Positions 10,501 to 20,744 of a stretch of 64,000 nucleotides of DNA are shown here, one piece after another (the stretch's first letter is position 1; each line of letters opens with the position of its first letter). The stretch is from NCBI RefSeq assembly GCF_900497805.2, contig NW_020954630.1:11742959-11806958 (forward strand), given 5' to 3'. The notes under the pieces were generated by a model. That model was not told where the DNA came from. It worked only from the letters and a program-made list of their open reading frames with translations, and did no database searches. The stretch is from Vombatus ursinus. Taxonomy: Eukaryota; Chordata; Mammalia; Diprotodontia; Vombatidae. Both the position numbers and the translations under genes were made by a program.

Positions 10501-11750
10501 AACTGGTATATGCATATCTATATGTATACACACATATATGTTTTCCTAAGTACTTTGCACATATTATCTCACTTGATCCTCACAAAAATCTTGTTGCTTA
10601 TGTACATTATCTTATTTGAACTTCAGTTTCTAAAGTACTTTCCAAAGTAAGAACTGGAATTCAAATCAAGATTCCCTCCTCCTCTCCTGTGCCTAGGACA
10701 GGGCTCTTCCATATACTATGTTGCTTCTTCATTCAAAGGGTAGGTTCTTATGGAAAGCAATGAGGGTATATTTTGAGGCAAGAGGGTCTTCTCAGATACT
10801 TTTTGGTTTGGGAAGCTCTCATAGGCTATCTTCCAAAATGGAAATAGTCTTCTCAAAATAGGAATGGAAATTTTTGGATTAAAAAAGGAGTAGTGAGTGA
10901 AGACTTTTTTCTGTTTCAATATAATCCATGGATAACTTATATAGTTATGTCACCCACCATGTGTTACCTATTTGTCTCTATAATCTTGATAACCCCATAT
11001 CTCATTGTTTTCACTTGATTTCTTGCTTTCACTCCATTACTTATTTCTGTCAGATGTCATCTATTGCGTCAGCGTATATAACCCTCAGGTCTTCCCGTTA
11101 TGGATTTACTTTATGGTGTTCTTCACAGTAACTAGTTTCCTTTTATTCTATGAGCCTTTATGCATTGGCAGGATCTGAATCACATATGGTCAAAATAGCA
11201 TTGTCCACACAAATAGCTACCCCATGAGAACTTTGTTGTTTATGCCTTTTCTTCAGCCTTTTCTGATATTTAAAGATAGAGACCCCCTCAAAACCTCCCT
11301 CAGTGGTTTATCATCACCACATCAATGGACCAAAATCATAGGCTCAAAAATAAGATGGCCCCCAAAATATAGGAAAAGAAACAACTAGAGAAAAAGGTGA
11401 GGAAGATGCTAGGACATTGAATTAAATGAAGGACTATTCTCTTTGATTCAAATTTAGGAGACCCTAGCCACTAGGGACAAGATTAGATGCCTGCAGGAAA
11501 TCTTTCCAGAAGGGATCCATTCTATAATGCAATCTGAAGATAACTTACTGTTGAGGGCAGTATACTTAACTATATGTCAATGGAAGCAGGTGAGCTCAAA
11601 TGCAGTTGTAAAAAATAAGTCATGACTTTTGGATTTGAAACATGTTATGGGATATATGTGGAAAAGATGAATTACTGCAGTGATAAGCACAGAGAGAAGG
11701 ATAATGATCTTAATAGAATCTATAAAAGGGATATGTAACTAATAGAAATT
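10501..11750. other. Unassigned sequence
   Basis: About 1.25 kb with no gene or repeat family recognised; only short frames with unremarkable composition. Confidence 0.35.
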
Positions 11751-11754
11751 TCTC

Positions 11755-11915
11755 AATGTTTTGCCAGTGGCAAAAGCTGAAGAGAGGTCCAAAAGAAGGA
11801 AGAGTGAGAAAAGGCCATCAGATCTGGCAATTAGAAGACCATTCATAACTTACATAGTAATGTGTTGTAGTAGGAGAGGAGGAGAAAGCCCAGGACAGAC
11901 CCTTAGAGGATCAAT
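11755..11915 (-). mobile_element. Possible antisense L2-like relic
   Basis: Blocks such as 'gctgaagagaggtccaaaag' and 'aaaaggccatcagatctggc' resemble a mammalian repeat body that I recall as antisense L2. Assignment by eye only. Confidence 0.3.
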
Positions 11916-11924
11916 AAGTCATTA

Positions 11925-12003
11925 AATTCTTTGGACCTCTGTAAAATAAGGGAGTTGAACTAGATGAATTTTAAGATGCCTCCCAGATTTAAATCTATGA
12001 ACC
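11925..12003 (+). mobile_element. MIR fragment
   Basis: The 3' half of a sense MIR: 'ggacctctgtaaaataaggg', 'gttgaactagatgaatttta', 'cccagatttaaatctatgaa'. Confidence 0.6.
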
Positions 12004-12199
12004 CAATCATTAGACAGCTGTGCAATCGTATCTCTGCTGAGATAGTACAGTATGTCAAGCTATAACTGCTACCTAGATGAATTATCTCACCAAATTTCTT
12101 AATAGCTTTTGCAATTTTTATCTCCCCACCAATCAATTTTTTTCACAACTGCTTTGATTCTTCTGATATTTCAGGAAGTGCATACCGTAAGTAGGACCC

Positions 12200-12850
12200 T
12201 GGGTTTTCTACTCAATTCAATCCAATAAGTACTTTTAAAACTCCTACTGTATGCAAAGTTCTGAACTAGGTAGAGAGGACAAAAAGTAAAAAACGAAACA
12301 GTCCATGACTTCAAGCAGCTTATAGTTTTTATTGGAGATGGTATGGGTATGATAGACAATATGTATACAGATACATGAATAGAAAGTAATTTGAAAGAAA
12401 GGGCATTAGCAATAGGTGAATCAGGGAAGACTCCACAGAGGAAGCAACGCCTAAGTTGAGCCTTGAATAAGTCAGGAATCCTGAGTGGTAAAGAAACAAG
12501 GAGATGGTGTACTCTAGGAATGGGGGCTGGCTTGTGTAAACGCCTGATGAGTTTAGGGAACAACTAGTAATTCGATTTGGCTAGAACATAGAGCGTGAAG
12601 GGGAGCAATGTGAGATAAGTTTGGGAAGTTATGTTGGAGTCAGTTTGTGGAATGTATTAAATGCCAGGCTGAGGAGTTCATGGTTTATTCCAGAGGCAAG
12701 AGGGAGCCCCCAAAGACTTTGGAGCATGGGAATGACCTGGTCAGTCTGGTACCAAAGGGAAGATTATTTTGGCAGTTAGTTCTGTGAAAGATGTATTGGA
12801 ATAGGGAGAGACTAGAAGCAGAGCAACCAGCCCCTACAATCATATCTCCT
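12200..12850 (-). mobile_element. L2 LINE, ~0.65 kb, antisense
   Basis: The left end is the antisense L2 tail ('aataagtacttttaaaactc', 'tactgtatgcaaagttctga'). It is followed by the antisense of the 'aggaagccttccctga' block near 12425-12440 and of the 'ctccccttcac' block near 12600. Its reverse complement aligns block by block with the sense L2 at 8950-9755 over the shared region. Confidence 0.75.
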
Positions 12851-13132
12851 CCATTGTAGCTGAACAAATTTATTTTTTTTTTGTGTAAACCAATCTCATT
12901 TGAGTTTTGGATAGAATGAACCAGTTGTAAAAGGGCCAGGGCATCTCAGGCTGTACTTAACAATAAAGTACCAAACCTGATGACTCAAGACTCAACCCCA
13001 GACTATGGTGTTCCCAGCAAGGTCCCAGATCCCAAGAACAAAAATAGCTAGTAAGGTTTAGATCTGGAAAAGGTGCCTTAAAGATTACCTAGTTTGGCCC
13101 TCTAATTCCATAGAAACTGTGTCATCCTCCTT

Positions 13133-13385
13133 TATTAATAAAAATTAGTCACATTTATACAGAAATAAGAGTTGCAAGGGGCTTTACAATATCTGATCTG
13201 ATCCTCACAAGAACCCTGTGATGTAGGTGTTATTTTTATCCTCCTTTTACAGAATAGGGAACTGAAGTTCAAAAGGTTTAAGTGACCTGCCCAGGATCAC
13301 ACAACTAGTTAGTGGTTGAGGTAGGATTTGAATCCAAGCCTCCCTTACTCCAACAGCAGCATTCCATCCAGTTTACCACACTGAT
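13133..13385 (-). mobile_element. CORE-SINE (MIR/MAR1 class), antisense
   Basis: Nearly full-length antisense copy: 'ggggctttacaatatctgat', 'cctcacaagaaccctgtgat', 'tttaagtgacctgcccagga', 'aggatttgaatccaagcctc' and 'ttccatccag'. Confidence 0.8.
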
Positions 13386-13631
13386 TTCTTTACTTATCAA
13401 ACTGCAGACTCTTTATTTTAATATTACATGATCAGAGAAGAGGTTTCTGATGATACTCTTGGTTCCCTCTAAATTTCCTGCCCTGCTACAAAGTGCTATA
13501 GCCTGTCCTAGTTAGAGTTCTGTAGAGTTAAGTTCCCCTAAACAAGATAACAGCAACAATTATTCAGAACTGGTCACTGCTTTCTGTTTTCTCTTCATAG
13601 CCTGTCCATAACAATGAGGGTAATTTGGATA

Positions 13632-13633
<2 letters not shown>

Positions 13634-13664
<31 letters not shown>
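13634..13664. repeat. (GT)n microsatellite
   Basis: About 15 uninterrupted GT units. Confidence 0.95.
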
Positions 13665-13665
<1 letters not shown>

Positions 13666-13967
13666 TTAAGAGACTGAGACAGAAAGAAAGAGAAAGGCAG
13701 AGAGACAAAGACAGAGAGAATTAGAGAAATAGAGAAAAAGAGGGGACAGAGAAACAGCAAAAGAAGGGAGAAAGACAGCAAAAAGTAGAGAGAAGAAAGA
13801 AGAGAGAAAAAGAGAGAAAGAAACCAAGAGATAGAGAAAGACCCAGAGACAGAGAGAAACAGAGAGAAGACAGAGAAACAAAGGAGAAAGAGAGAGAGAG
13901 AGAGAGAATAAGAGATTGGGACAGAAAAAGAGAGACAGAGGGTTTTGTTTTGTTTTGTTTTGTTTTT
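13665..13967. repeat. Long A/G-rich low-complexity tract ending in (TTTTG)n
   Basis: About 280 bases are almost pure purine on the plus strand (gagaaagagag-type), followed by five TTTTG units at 13943-13967. Reverse-strand frames through it give Ser/Leu/Phe-rich translations that are artefacts of composition. Confidence 0.9.
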
Positions 13968-13969
13968 TT

Positions 13970-14734
13970 AGGGCTGTGCCCTAGAACTCGTTTACAGTAT
14001 TCCACGTAGCCATCTTCATATTCCCTGTCATTGTATGTCAGAGAAATCTGTCTTCAGGGCTTGCTTATGGTGATTAATATTTCATCTTTTTCAATCTTTA
14101 TCTACATCTCAGTCAGTCTCTGTTCTCTCCTTGGCAGGCTTCATAACTGACTTACTCAACTATCTATTTTAATACTTGCCTTTGACACCTTCATTCCCAT
14201 TACTTTCAAGTTTCACAAGTTATAATATGTGCCATTTTATTCCTAGTATGGGTTACACATTTACATTAAAAAAAAATGAACACAGGTTAATCTATTTAAG
14301 GGTATTTTCCCAAGTTGCTTGTTTGTTTGTTTTTCCCCTTATACCTGAGGGGCTTATAGTTTTAAGGTAACCTTTACAATACAGGATATATAATTTTTTC
14401 TTAAGAAAATGTCTTAGAGGAAAAATATTGCTTTGTAGTTTTCTGTTTACTTTATTTTTCCACTGAATAGGACACCACCATAAAAACACAGGCAATTTTT
14501 TTTTCAGGGTGGAGTAGAGTGGCATCATAGGTCTTGCCAATTCATGGTATCTGGTATATCCAGAAACCAAGGTGAATAGGTTCAACTAGTTTCTAATTTG
14601 AGTCTAAGAAGAAATTTTCTAGGTTTTTAAGAAGTCAGTAGATATTGGGGGGTATATGGTTTGATAAATGTTGGTGGCAATTATTTGACTGTTGGCATGG
14701 GTGAAGTTAGGAATGGTGGTCCCCTTCTTTGTAC
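13970..14734. other. Unassigned sequence
   Basis: No gene or named repeat was recognised. The short frames seen here have no family resemblance. Confidence 0.35.
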
Positions 14735-14836
14735 CAGGCTCAGGAGGTTAGGGATATGTCCTGGAGTTATTTTTACTTTTAACAGTGTAATAAGTTCCCT
14801 AAATAATTTGTGTTAAGTATTATTTTATTTTATAGG
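14735..14836. repeat. Unclassified repeat, copy 1
   Basis: The first ~48 bases from 'caggctcaggaggttagg' match 18907 onward with about four differences. Similarity resumes at 'gtgttaagtattattttatt'. The family was not identified. Confidence 0.55.
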
Positions 14837-14839
14837 AAA

Positions 14840-15220
14840 AAAACACAGTAGTTTTCCCCCTCAAAAATGGCTTCAGGACTGGACTAGAAACAAAGTCAAT
14901 GATCTAAGAGATATTACACTTCCTGGGGCTTTTAAGTTCAGGGTCCTGCTTTCTCTCTACTAGTGTCTGAGGGTTAATGGTTTTGGTGGTTTGACCCATC
15001 TGGCACATGTTGCCTTCTGTTTTTCCTTTAGGTTGCCTTTGCTGCTTTGCCTGGGCTGGCTTGTTTTCTAGGGAGAGCCAGGTTTCTGTTATCCCACAAA
15101 AATGGAGAGTGTATAAAGGGGAAGTTGTTAATAAAGGAGTGAGGATGCCAGAGGATGCAATGGAATCTGAGAACAGAGGATGATGTAGGATGTGGAGGAG
15201 TAGGACTGAAAAAGATCTAG
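14840..15220. other. Unassigned sequence
   Basis: No gene or repeat recognised. Confidence 0.35.
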
Positions 15221-15224
15221 ATGA

Positions 15225-15350
15225 AAATCACCCAACTAGTTAATTAGAGAGTGGGAATGAGAAGGTCACACAGCTGGTCAGTGACAGGGTAGGGATTAGA
15301 ATCCCAGGCCCCCTTGATTCTAAGGCCAGAGTTTTTCCCACTAAATGATT
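15225..15350 (-). mobile_element. MIR fragment, antisense
   Basis: 'gaaggtcacacagctggtca', 'gggattagaatcccaggccc' (B box in antisense) and 'ttttcccactaaatgattc' follow the antisense MIR order. Confidence 0.65.
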
Positions 15351-15605
15351 CTATTTTTTTCAGTGGTTTCATTCTTCTACTTCCCTTTCATGTGAGGCAA
15401 TTATAAAATGACCTTTAGGAAATAAAGATTGCAGGACTTCTTGCTGAGGCAGAAAATCTCAATTGCAATGACATGTTTGCGTATATTCCTCCTAGAGAGT
15501 CTTTCTTGTTAGCTCTGTATAACCTGTAACCTCCAATAGTACAATTTGAAAATAAATGAACAGTGCTTACAGCAGGGAATGGAGAAGCAATAGTAATCTT
15601 TAATA

Positions 15606-15645
15606 GTCTATCGTTTCACTAAGACTTTTGTAACACCTTGTGTGT
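15606..15645. mobile_element. Mariner MITE end fragment
   Basis: 'ttcactaagacttttgtaac' followed by 'accttgtg' is one terminal repeat of the family seen whole at 6394-6486. The other end was not found. Confidence 0.5.
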
Positions 15646-15654
15646 AGAGATATC

Positions 15655-15770
15655 TGTATAGATCTTTATATATTTCTATATCTATCTATCATCTATCTCT
15701 TTATCATTTCTCTATCTATCTATCTATCTATTTCTCATCTATATAGTATCTATCTACCTGTCTAGCCACT
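15655..15770. repeat. Degenerate (TATC)n microsatellite
   Basis: Repeated TATC/TCTA units with interruptions. Confidence 0.9.
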
Positions 15771-15786
15771 ATGGTAATGTCTAGGG

Positions 15787-16342
15787 CAGGGCTTCTTAAA
15801 CTGTTTCCACTTGTGACCCCTTTTCACCCCAGGAATTTTAAGCAACCCTGGAAATGTAGGTATATAAAATAGGTATGCAAATCAAACATTTACTGATAAT
15901 AAATCATAAAGAAATTTATTTAAAAACAACTCTTTGCTATGTATATATATATATATATAATTTTACCATTTATTAAAGACAAAAGCAAATTTGTATACTA
16001 ATGAGATGGATATGCTTGCTTATTTTTACATAAAGATTTAAATCTTGGCAGAATATTTGATACTGCAGGATGTAGAGCATCTTCAATGTTTTTCAGAGTT
16101 GATCGATATTTTGATTTTATAATTGTCGATGCTCTGTTGAGAACCAAGGCTGCAATGAAGTTGCAATGCAAAATGGGCAAGTGCTACCAGAAACACCTCG
16201 GATTCGTTACACTTTCCATTTTGAATTAATTTTTGGTCGTTGCACATTCAGAAACCTTTTAGTGTTGCCAAATTTTTCACTATCCCCACATTCAGTTACA
16301 CAACTCCATATGGGGTCAAAATCCACAGTTTAAGAAGCGCTG
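15787..16342 (-). mobile_element. Internally deleted hAT element with 8-bp duplication
   Basis: This 556-bp element begins cagggcttcttaaactgt. Its other end, reverse-complemented, reads cagcgcttcttaaactgt, so the 18-bp termini differ at one position. The identical 8-mer gtctaggg flanks both sides (15779-15786 and 16343-16350). Inside, the minus strand keeps a C-terminal transposase fragment. Length, ends and duplication size fit a non-autonomous hAT (Charlie-like) derivative that lost most of its transposase. An AT dinucleotide run (15943-15959) grew inside it. Confidence 0.85.
15998..16180 (-). pseudogene. hAT transposase C-terminal fragment
   Basis: Sixty codons read without a stop on the minus strand. 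Residues ~24-60 (KYRSTLKNIEDALHPAVSNI, then LPRFKSLCKNKQAYPSH) resemble the hAT C-terminal dimerisation region, where 'LR.A.S...PRF..L...KQ...SH' is typical of Charlie/ZBED-like proteins. No DDE catalytic residues or BED finger remain. It lies inside the 15787-16342 element and could not act alone. The match is from memory of the family pattern. Confidence 0.65.
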
Positions 16343-16389
16343 GTCTAGGGGATCGTTCTTGAGGGCTATGTGAGTTTGATTTCTTTTGA

Positions 16390-16560
16390 TGGTGCTATTG
16401 AAAAAAGAGCTGTGTGACCCTGGGCAAGTCATTTAACCCTGTTTGCTTCAGTTTCCTCATCTGTAAAATGAACTGGAGAAGGAAATGGCAAATCACTTTA
16501 GTATCTTTCCCAAGAAAACCCCCAAAGGGGTCTGAAAATTACTAAACAAAGACAACAACA
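16390..16560 (+). mobile_element. SINE with RTE-type tail, 3' half
   Basis: 'gtgtgaccctgggcaagtca' and 'cctcatctgtaaaatgaact' lead into 'ggagaaggaaatggcaaatc', 'agtatctttcccaagaaaac' and a 'gacaacaacaac' end. This is the marsupial SINE tail related to BovB/RTE. Full copies are at 38455-38710 and 47576-47830. Confidence 0.75.
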
Positions 16561-16654
16561 ACTATGAATAAGGTATTACTTGAGGGTGAAAGGAAGGGGG
16601 ACAAAACAGAATCCTAATTTAAGACCTGTCTGCTGTGATAGATAGAATGCTTTA

Positions 16655-17180
16655 TCTGAAAGAGGTAATTGAATCACTTACACTTAAAAGATGGGAAGGA
16701 CCTCAAATGTTGTGTAGTCCAAACTATCCCTTAATCAGAAACCCTTCTATAACATCTCTAGAAAACAGCTGTCCAGTCTACCTAAAACCGTGTAGTATTG
16801 GAAGCCATCAGAGGCATCCCATTCTACTTTGAGATAGCTGAAATTGTTAGGAAGTTTTCCCATATGCCAAACCTAAATTCACTACCTTGAAATTTTCAGA
16901 CATTGTTACTCATTATATCTTTGGAGGCTGAGCATGTCCATTACCTAGTCATACAACAGTCCTTCAAATACCAGCAGCCAGCTGTCATGCTCCTACCTAA
17001 CCCCTTATCTCCTTCAGCCAATCCCCATATGGCTCAATGGCAAGGCCCTTCAGCATCTTGGTTACCATTCTCTGAACATAATTCAGCTGAACAATGTCAT
17101 TCTCAAATTGTGGCTCCTAGATCAATATTACATATGTAGTTGAATAAGGGCAGAATATATAAATGTTACCATCTCCCTAG
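16655..17180 (-). mobile_element. CR1/L3-type LINE 3' region, antisense
   Basis: It opens with 'agatgggaaggacctcaaat', the antisense of the CR1/L3 3' end, and continues through 'ggaagccatcagaggcatcc' and 'ggttaccattctctgaacat' (antisense of the terminal RT region). Confidence 0.65.
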
Positions 17181-18900
17181 TCCTGTTGGGATTTTTAAAA
17201 GGAATCTCATTCCTCTGATATCTTGGGTAAAAACTAAATATTATGGTAGTGTTGGTGATAGGAGGCAGACACACACAATCATCATGTATTTTCTCACTTC
17301 AATTTCATCTCAGACAAGATCAGTGTTTTCAGTGTGATATGACTGTAGCCAATGAGGGCAGGTGTCCATTCTTTTAATCTATAGGGGAGACAAATAGCAA
17401 GTCTAAAGCCAGAGGTCCTTAACCTTTATGTGTGGTTTTTACTGCCAACTTTTTTTTCATGTCGCATTTTTAGGATACCCAGAGATGGACTGGATCACAT
17501 TTTAGCCAGGATGTAACTGCAGCTTTAAGCCTAACATTTTACTACCGCACAGTGATATGCTTCTGCTATTTTTAATTTAAGTGAACAAGTTTCCCATAGA
17601 AGATAGGTTGTCATGGTGACTAAAAGGCTACCTCCTAGATGCCAGGGCAGTGCTAGCCCAATGTGCAGATAGTTTGATTTACTGACAGCAGAGGAGTTGC
17701 TTCCCAAGTCTCCTCTAAACTCAAGCATGGAAGCCAGCTCCTGGCAGATTCCAGGAATACACTTCACTGAGAAAATCATGGTACAAAATGAAGGGCTATA
17801 GACTTCTTAATTGTAGGGATTGCCAATGACATGAAACAGTTTAACTATGGTTTTCCAAACCACCTACACTTCTCCTTTCCAAGGCTCTTCTGATGGAAAA
17901 GACACCCATTCTGATTTATCTTTGCAACATCACTGGGATAACTGCGCCCCACCTTCCTTCTTTTCTTCTGCCAAGCCACCGATGGAAGATAAATTCCTTT
18001 CAGAATCATTTGTTAGAATATGTTAATGTCATGTAGCTTGGGAAGCACACACCAAATAGAAATCCAGATTTGAGAATTTTTGTTGTTTTTATAGGTATAC
18101 ATTCACCAGTTCTGAATCCCCTGTTTTTTGAACATAGAAATTCCACCCTCAACTAAAGTCCTAATTAGTTGCTGTGTTGTGACAAGAAGGTGGCTGTGGG
18201 TTTTCAAAGGTTATACTCATGGAGCACAAACTCTTGTAGGTCTTAATATGCTAGGCATGCTTCAATTTTGGGGTTAGATGAGAGATTAATAATCATTACA
18301 GGAGCAACCTAGTTAATTGCAGGGGGCTCATTACTACAAAGGTGATGGATTTTTGACCATAGAAGTTCATGAAGTGTGGAAAGAATGCCCATAATGATAC
18401 AGAATCATGTTTTTTTTCCAAGTATTAAAAGTGCTATATTGGCTCAAACCAGTGCTATATTGGCTCATAACTAGGGCAGAATGACCAGGGCTTTGCTCCC
18501 AGAGTGGTGAAGTAGAGGGAGGGGTACTTCCTCTGGCAAATATATTCTTCCCCTATGTTGGTTACAGTCCTTCCTCACCCCCCATTCCTTTCTCCAGGTT
18601 CTAGGCTTCCATGCTCAGCATTCTATTACCATGATACTCCTCTGGGAGGGTCCACCTTTTCCCACTGCTCCACCACTCCCTTCTCCTAGGGTTGGGAGCT
18701 TAGAAATCATCAGCTGTGGCTTGAACCTCAATGACTTTACAAATGTGGGTACACTGGGGGCACAATGTCTTCTGTACCACACTCCTTCCTCCTCAACTGA
18801 ATTTGCCCTGGGACCAAGAATTCCTTAAGGCTCTGTCAATTGCCTGTCCCCCCATTGTAGCTCTGGAATATATTGTTCGGGAGAATACAACTCTACTTTG
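17181..18900. other. Mostly unassigned, repeat-poor block
   Basis: A hAT-like end fragment is visible at about 17410-17480 ('gaggtccttaacctttatgt'). The rest (17.5-18.9 kb) has no recognised repeat, no long frame and no convincing exon. It contains the RFX-like palindrome listed separately. Confidence 0.4.
17607..17620. promoter_or_regulatory. RFX X-box-like palindrome
   Basis: gttgtcatggtgac is an imperfect 14-bp palindrome close to the RFX X-box (GTTGCC AT GGNAAC). It lies in a repeat-poor block. One motif in 64 kb may be chance and there is no promoter context. Confidence 0.25.
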
Positions 18901-18906
18901 TCACAG

Positions 18907-19022
18907 CAGGCTCAGGAGGTTAGGGGTATGTCCTGGAGTTCTTTATATTTTTAACCTGTAACATCTCTTTGTGCTAATGAATTCTCTAAGTTTACTATGT
19001 TAAGTATTACTTTATTTTACTT
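18907..19022. repeat. Unclassified repeat, copy 2
   Basis: Partner of 14735-14836; see the first ~48 bases and the 'gttaagtattactttatttt' end. About 12 bases more sit in the middle of this copy. Confidence 0.55.
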
Positions 19023-19121
19023 TTTTCCCCCTCTAATTTGCTCTTTCAGATATCAAGGCCCTCTAGATAATGTTAGCAGCCTGGGGTTTGTGCAAATGAA
19101 TTCGTTTCACAACCTTTGTGG

Positions 19122-19345
19122 TTGAGAAGCAGCGTGAAACATTGGAAATAGCACTGACCTAGAGTCAGAGGATATGGGTCTAAATCCCACCGTGTAAGCA
19201 TGGAAAAGCCATTTAATGTCTCAGAAACTCAATTTCCTCATCTTACAAATAGGGATTGTAATATTGGCAGGCTCTTCAGAGGAAAGCATCTTGCAAACTT
19301 TAAAGAACTATACAAATGTCAGGTTTTATTATTATTATTATAATG
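19122..19345 (+). mobile_element. MIR-class CORE-SINE, near full length
   Basis: Sense order from 'gcactgacctagagtcagag' and B box 'gggtctaaatccc' through 'ctcaatttcctcatcttac' to 'actatacaaatgtcaggttt' and (ATT)n. Confidence 0.75.
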
Positions 19346-19354
19346 TGAACCCAG

Positions 19355-19475
19355 GTAAGTTATTTCCCTAATCTGTGTCAGTTTCTTTTTCTGCTTAAAA
19401 ACAAAAATAAAAAAACAACTATGCACTAAGGTGAGCTGAAAGATCCTTTCTAGTTCTAAATCCTACGCACTTGTG
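19355..19475 (+). mobile_element. Second MIR fragment
   Basis: 'ggtaagttatttccctaatc' and 'gatcctttctagttctaaat' belong to a second diverged MIR 3' half in the same orientation. Confidence 0.55.
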
Positions 19476-19524
19476 TTCTGGGTATTACAAACTTTTATTC
19501 ATAAAGTATTTTACATAGTAATAA

Positions 19525-19775
19525 GAAAAGTATCTAATATGTATAGTGCTTTAAGATTTGTAAAATGCTTTATAAATATTATTTTATCCTTAGAATAACC
19601 CTGAGAGTTAAATGTTATTATTATCCCTATTTTACAGATGAGGAAACTGAGGTAAGCAGAGGTTAAGTGACTTGCCCAGAGTCACACAGTTGCTAAAGTG
19701 TCTTAGGCTGGATTTGAACTCAATTCTTCCTAACTCCAGGTCCACCACTCTATCCAATGTGTCACCTAGCTTCAG
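19525..19775 (-). mobile_element. CORE-SINE (MIR/MAR1 class), antisense, full length
   Basis: One of the best-kept copies: 'ccctattttacagatgagga', 'ggttaagtgacttgcccaga', 'gtcacacagttgctaaag', 'ggatttgaactcaattcttc' and 'ccaccactctatccaatgtg'. Confidence 0.85.
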
Positions 19776-19779
19776 CAGT

Positions 19780-20340
19780 ATGTAATACATTTAGGGAATT
19801 AAAGAGTGTTGTAAGTTCAAAGTATAAATAGGTTCCAGGGATATACTTCTATGAAGTCATACCTCTAAGATTTGAAAGGGTGTGGAGGTGAATATGGGCT
19901 CACAAAGGTTATACAAGGATAAGTAAGTTCTACTATACTGAAATGGTTAAGTATGGTCCTGGCAAAAGACTGAATCTGCCATCTGAATCTTCCAGGATAA
20001 ACCTGGTTAAGTATAGAAAAGCCCATACCCAGTGGTCTGGTCATTTGCCTTTGACCATGGCAACCTATGAAACAAAGAAAAATACAAAATGGCCTCCACT
20101 CATTTTCGGGGATGGTGTTAGAGTCTGGAATAGGAAGGGAAGAGGTTGCTAACATGACACTGCTTTTAGACCATCTTTAGTTTAATTGTCACTCTAAACT
20201 TGTATTCAATATTTGAAATACCAGTTCAGTAGCCAAGAAACTACCATACTCATGAGGGAACTGAGCCATGCTGCTTCATTAATGAAGGCTACTTCCAGAT
20301 AAAGAAACTCCCTCCATCAATGCAGATTAGAAAATCAAAG
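19780..20340. other. Unassigned sequence
   Basis: No gene. A partial MAR1-like tail ('aaactccctccatcaatgca') is visible at about 20305-20325. Confidence 0.35.
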
Positions 20341-20350
20341 AAATCACACT

Positions 20351-20608
20351 CTGTGTGTGTGTGTGTGCGTGTGTGTGTGTGTGTGTGTATGCGTGTATGT
20401 ATGCATTCTGTGTCCCCCATTAGAATGTAAGCTGCTTGAAGGCAAGGACTATTTTTAAAATATTTTTGTATCTCCAGTGCCTGGAATACTGTAGGAACCT
20501 AATACATACTTGTTGATTGATTGATTAGGGAGTGTAAGGGACAAAAAGGTGACATGGGCCTTACATTTCAGGAGCTTAACATCTAATAGAAAGACTAAGA
20601 AAACTGGT

Positions 20609-20640
<32 letters not shown>

Positions 20641-20671
20641 CCAGGCAACATTTATATAGCTCCTATTATAT
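20351..20671 (+). repeat. Local duplication, copy A (with (GT)n at left)
   Basis: From 20401 to 20671 the sequence matches 24155-24410 with about nine substitutions in ~255 aligned bases. It has one extra run of ATA units near 20625. It contains an L2 tail ('ttagaatgtaagctgcttga'), ~90 bases of sequence between repeats, and only the first ~30 bases of a CORE-SINE. The (GT)n at 20351-20400 forms the left edge. Confidence 0.85.
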
Positions 20672-20744
20672 ATGTTGCCTGTATGTATGTATGCCTGTAT
20701 GTGTATGTTCAAAAATTATTGAAAATCTGGAGATTTCCCCAAAA

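Noticed and set aside
13560-14005. Overlapping minus-strand frames rich in Ser, Leu and Phe, resembling membrane proteins
   Set aside because: They are translations of the purine-rich simple repeat and the (GT)n tract; all frames look alike and no start context or homology is present.
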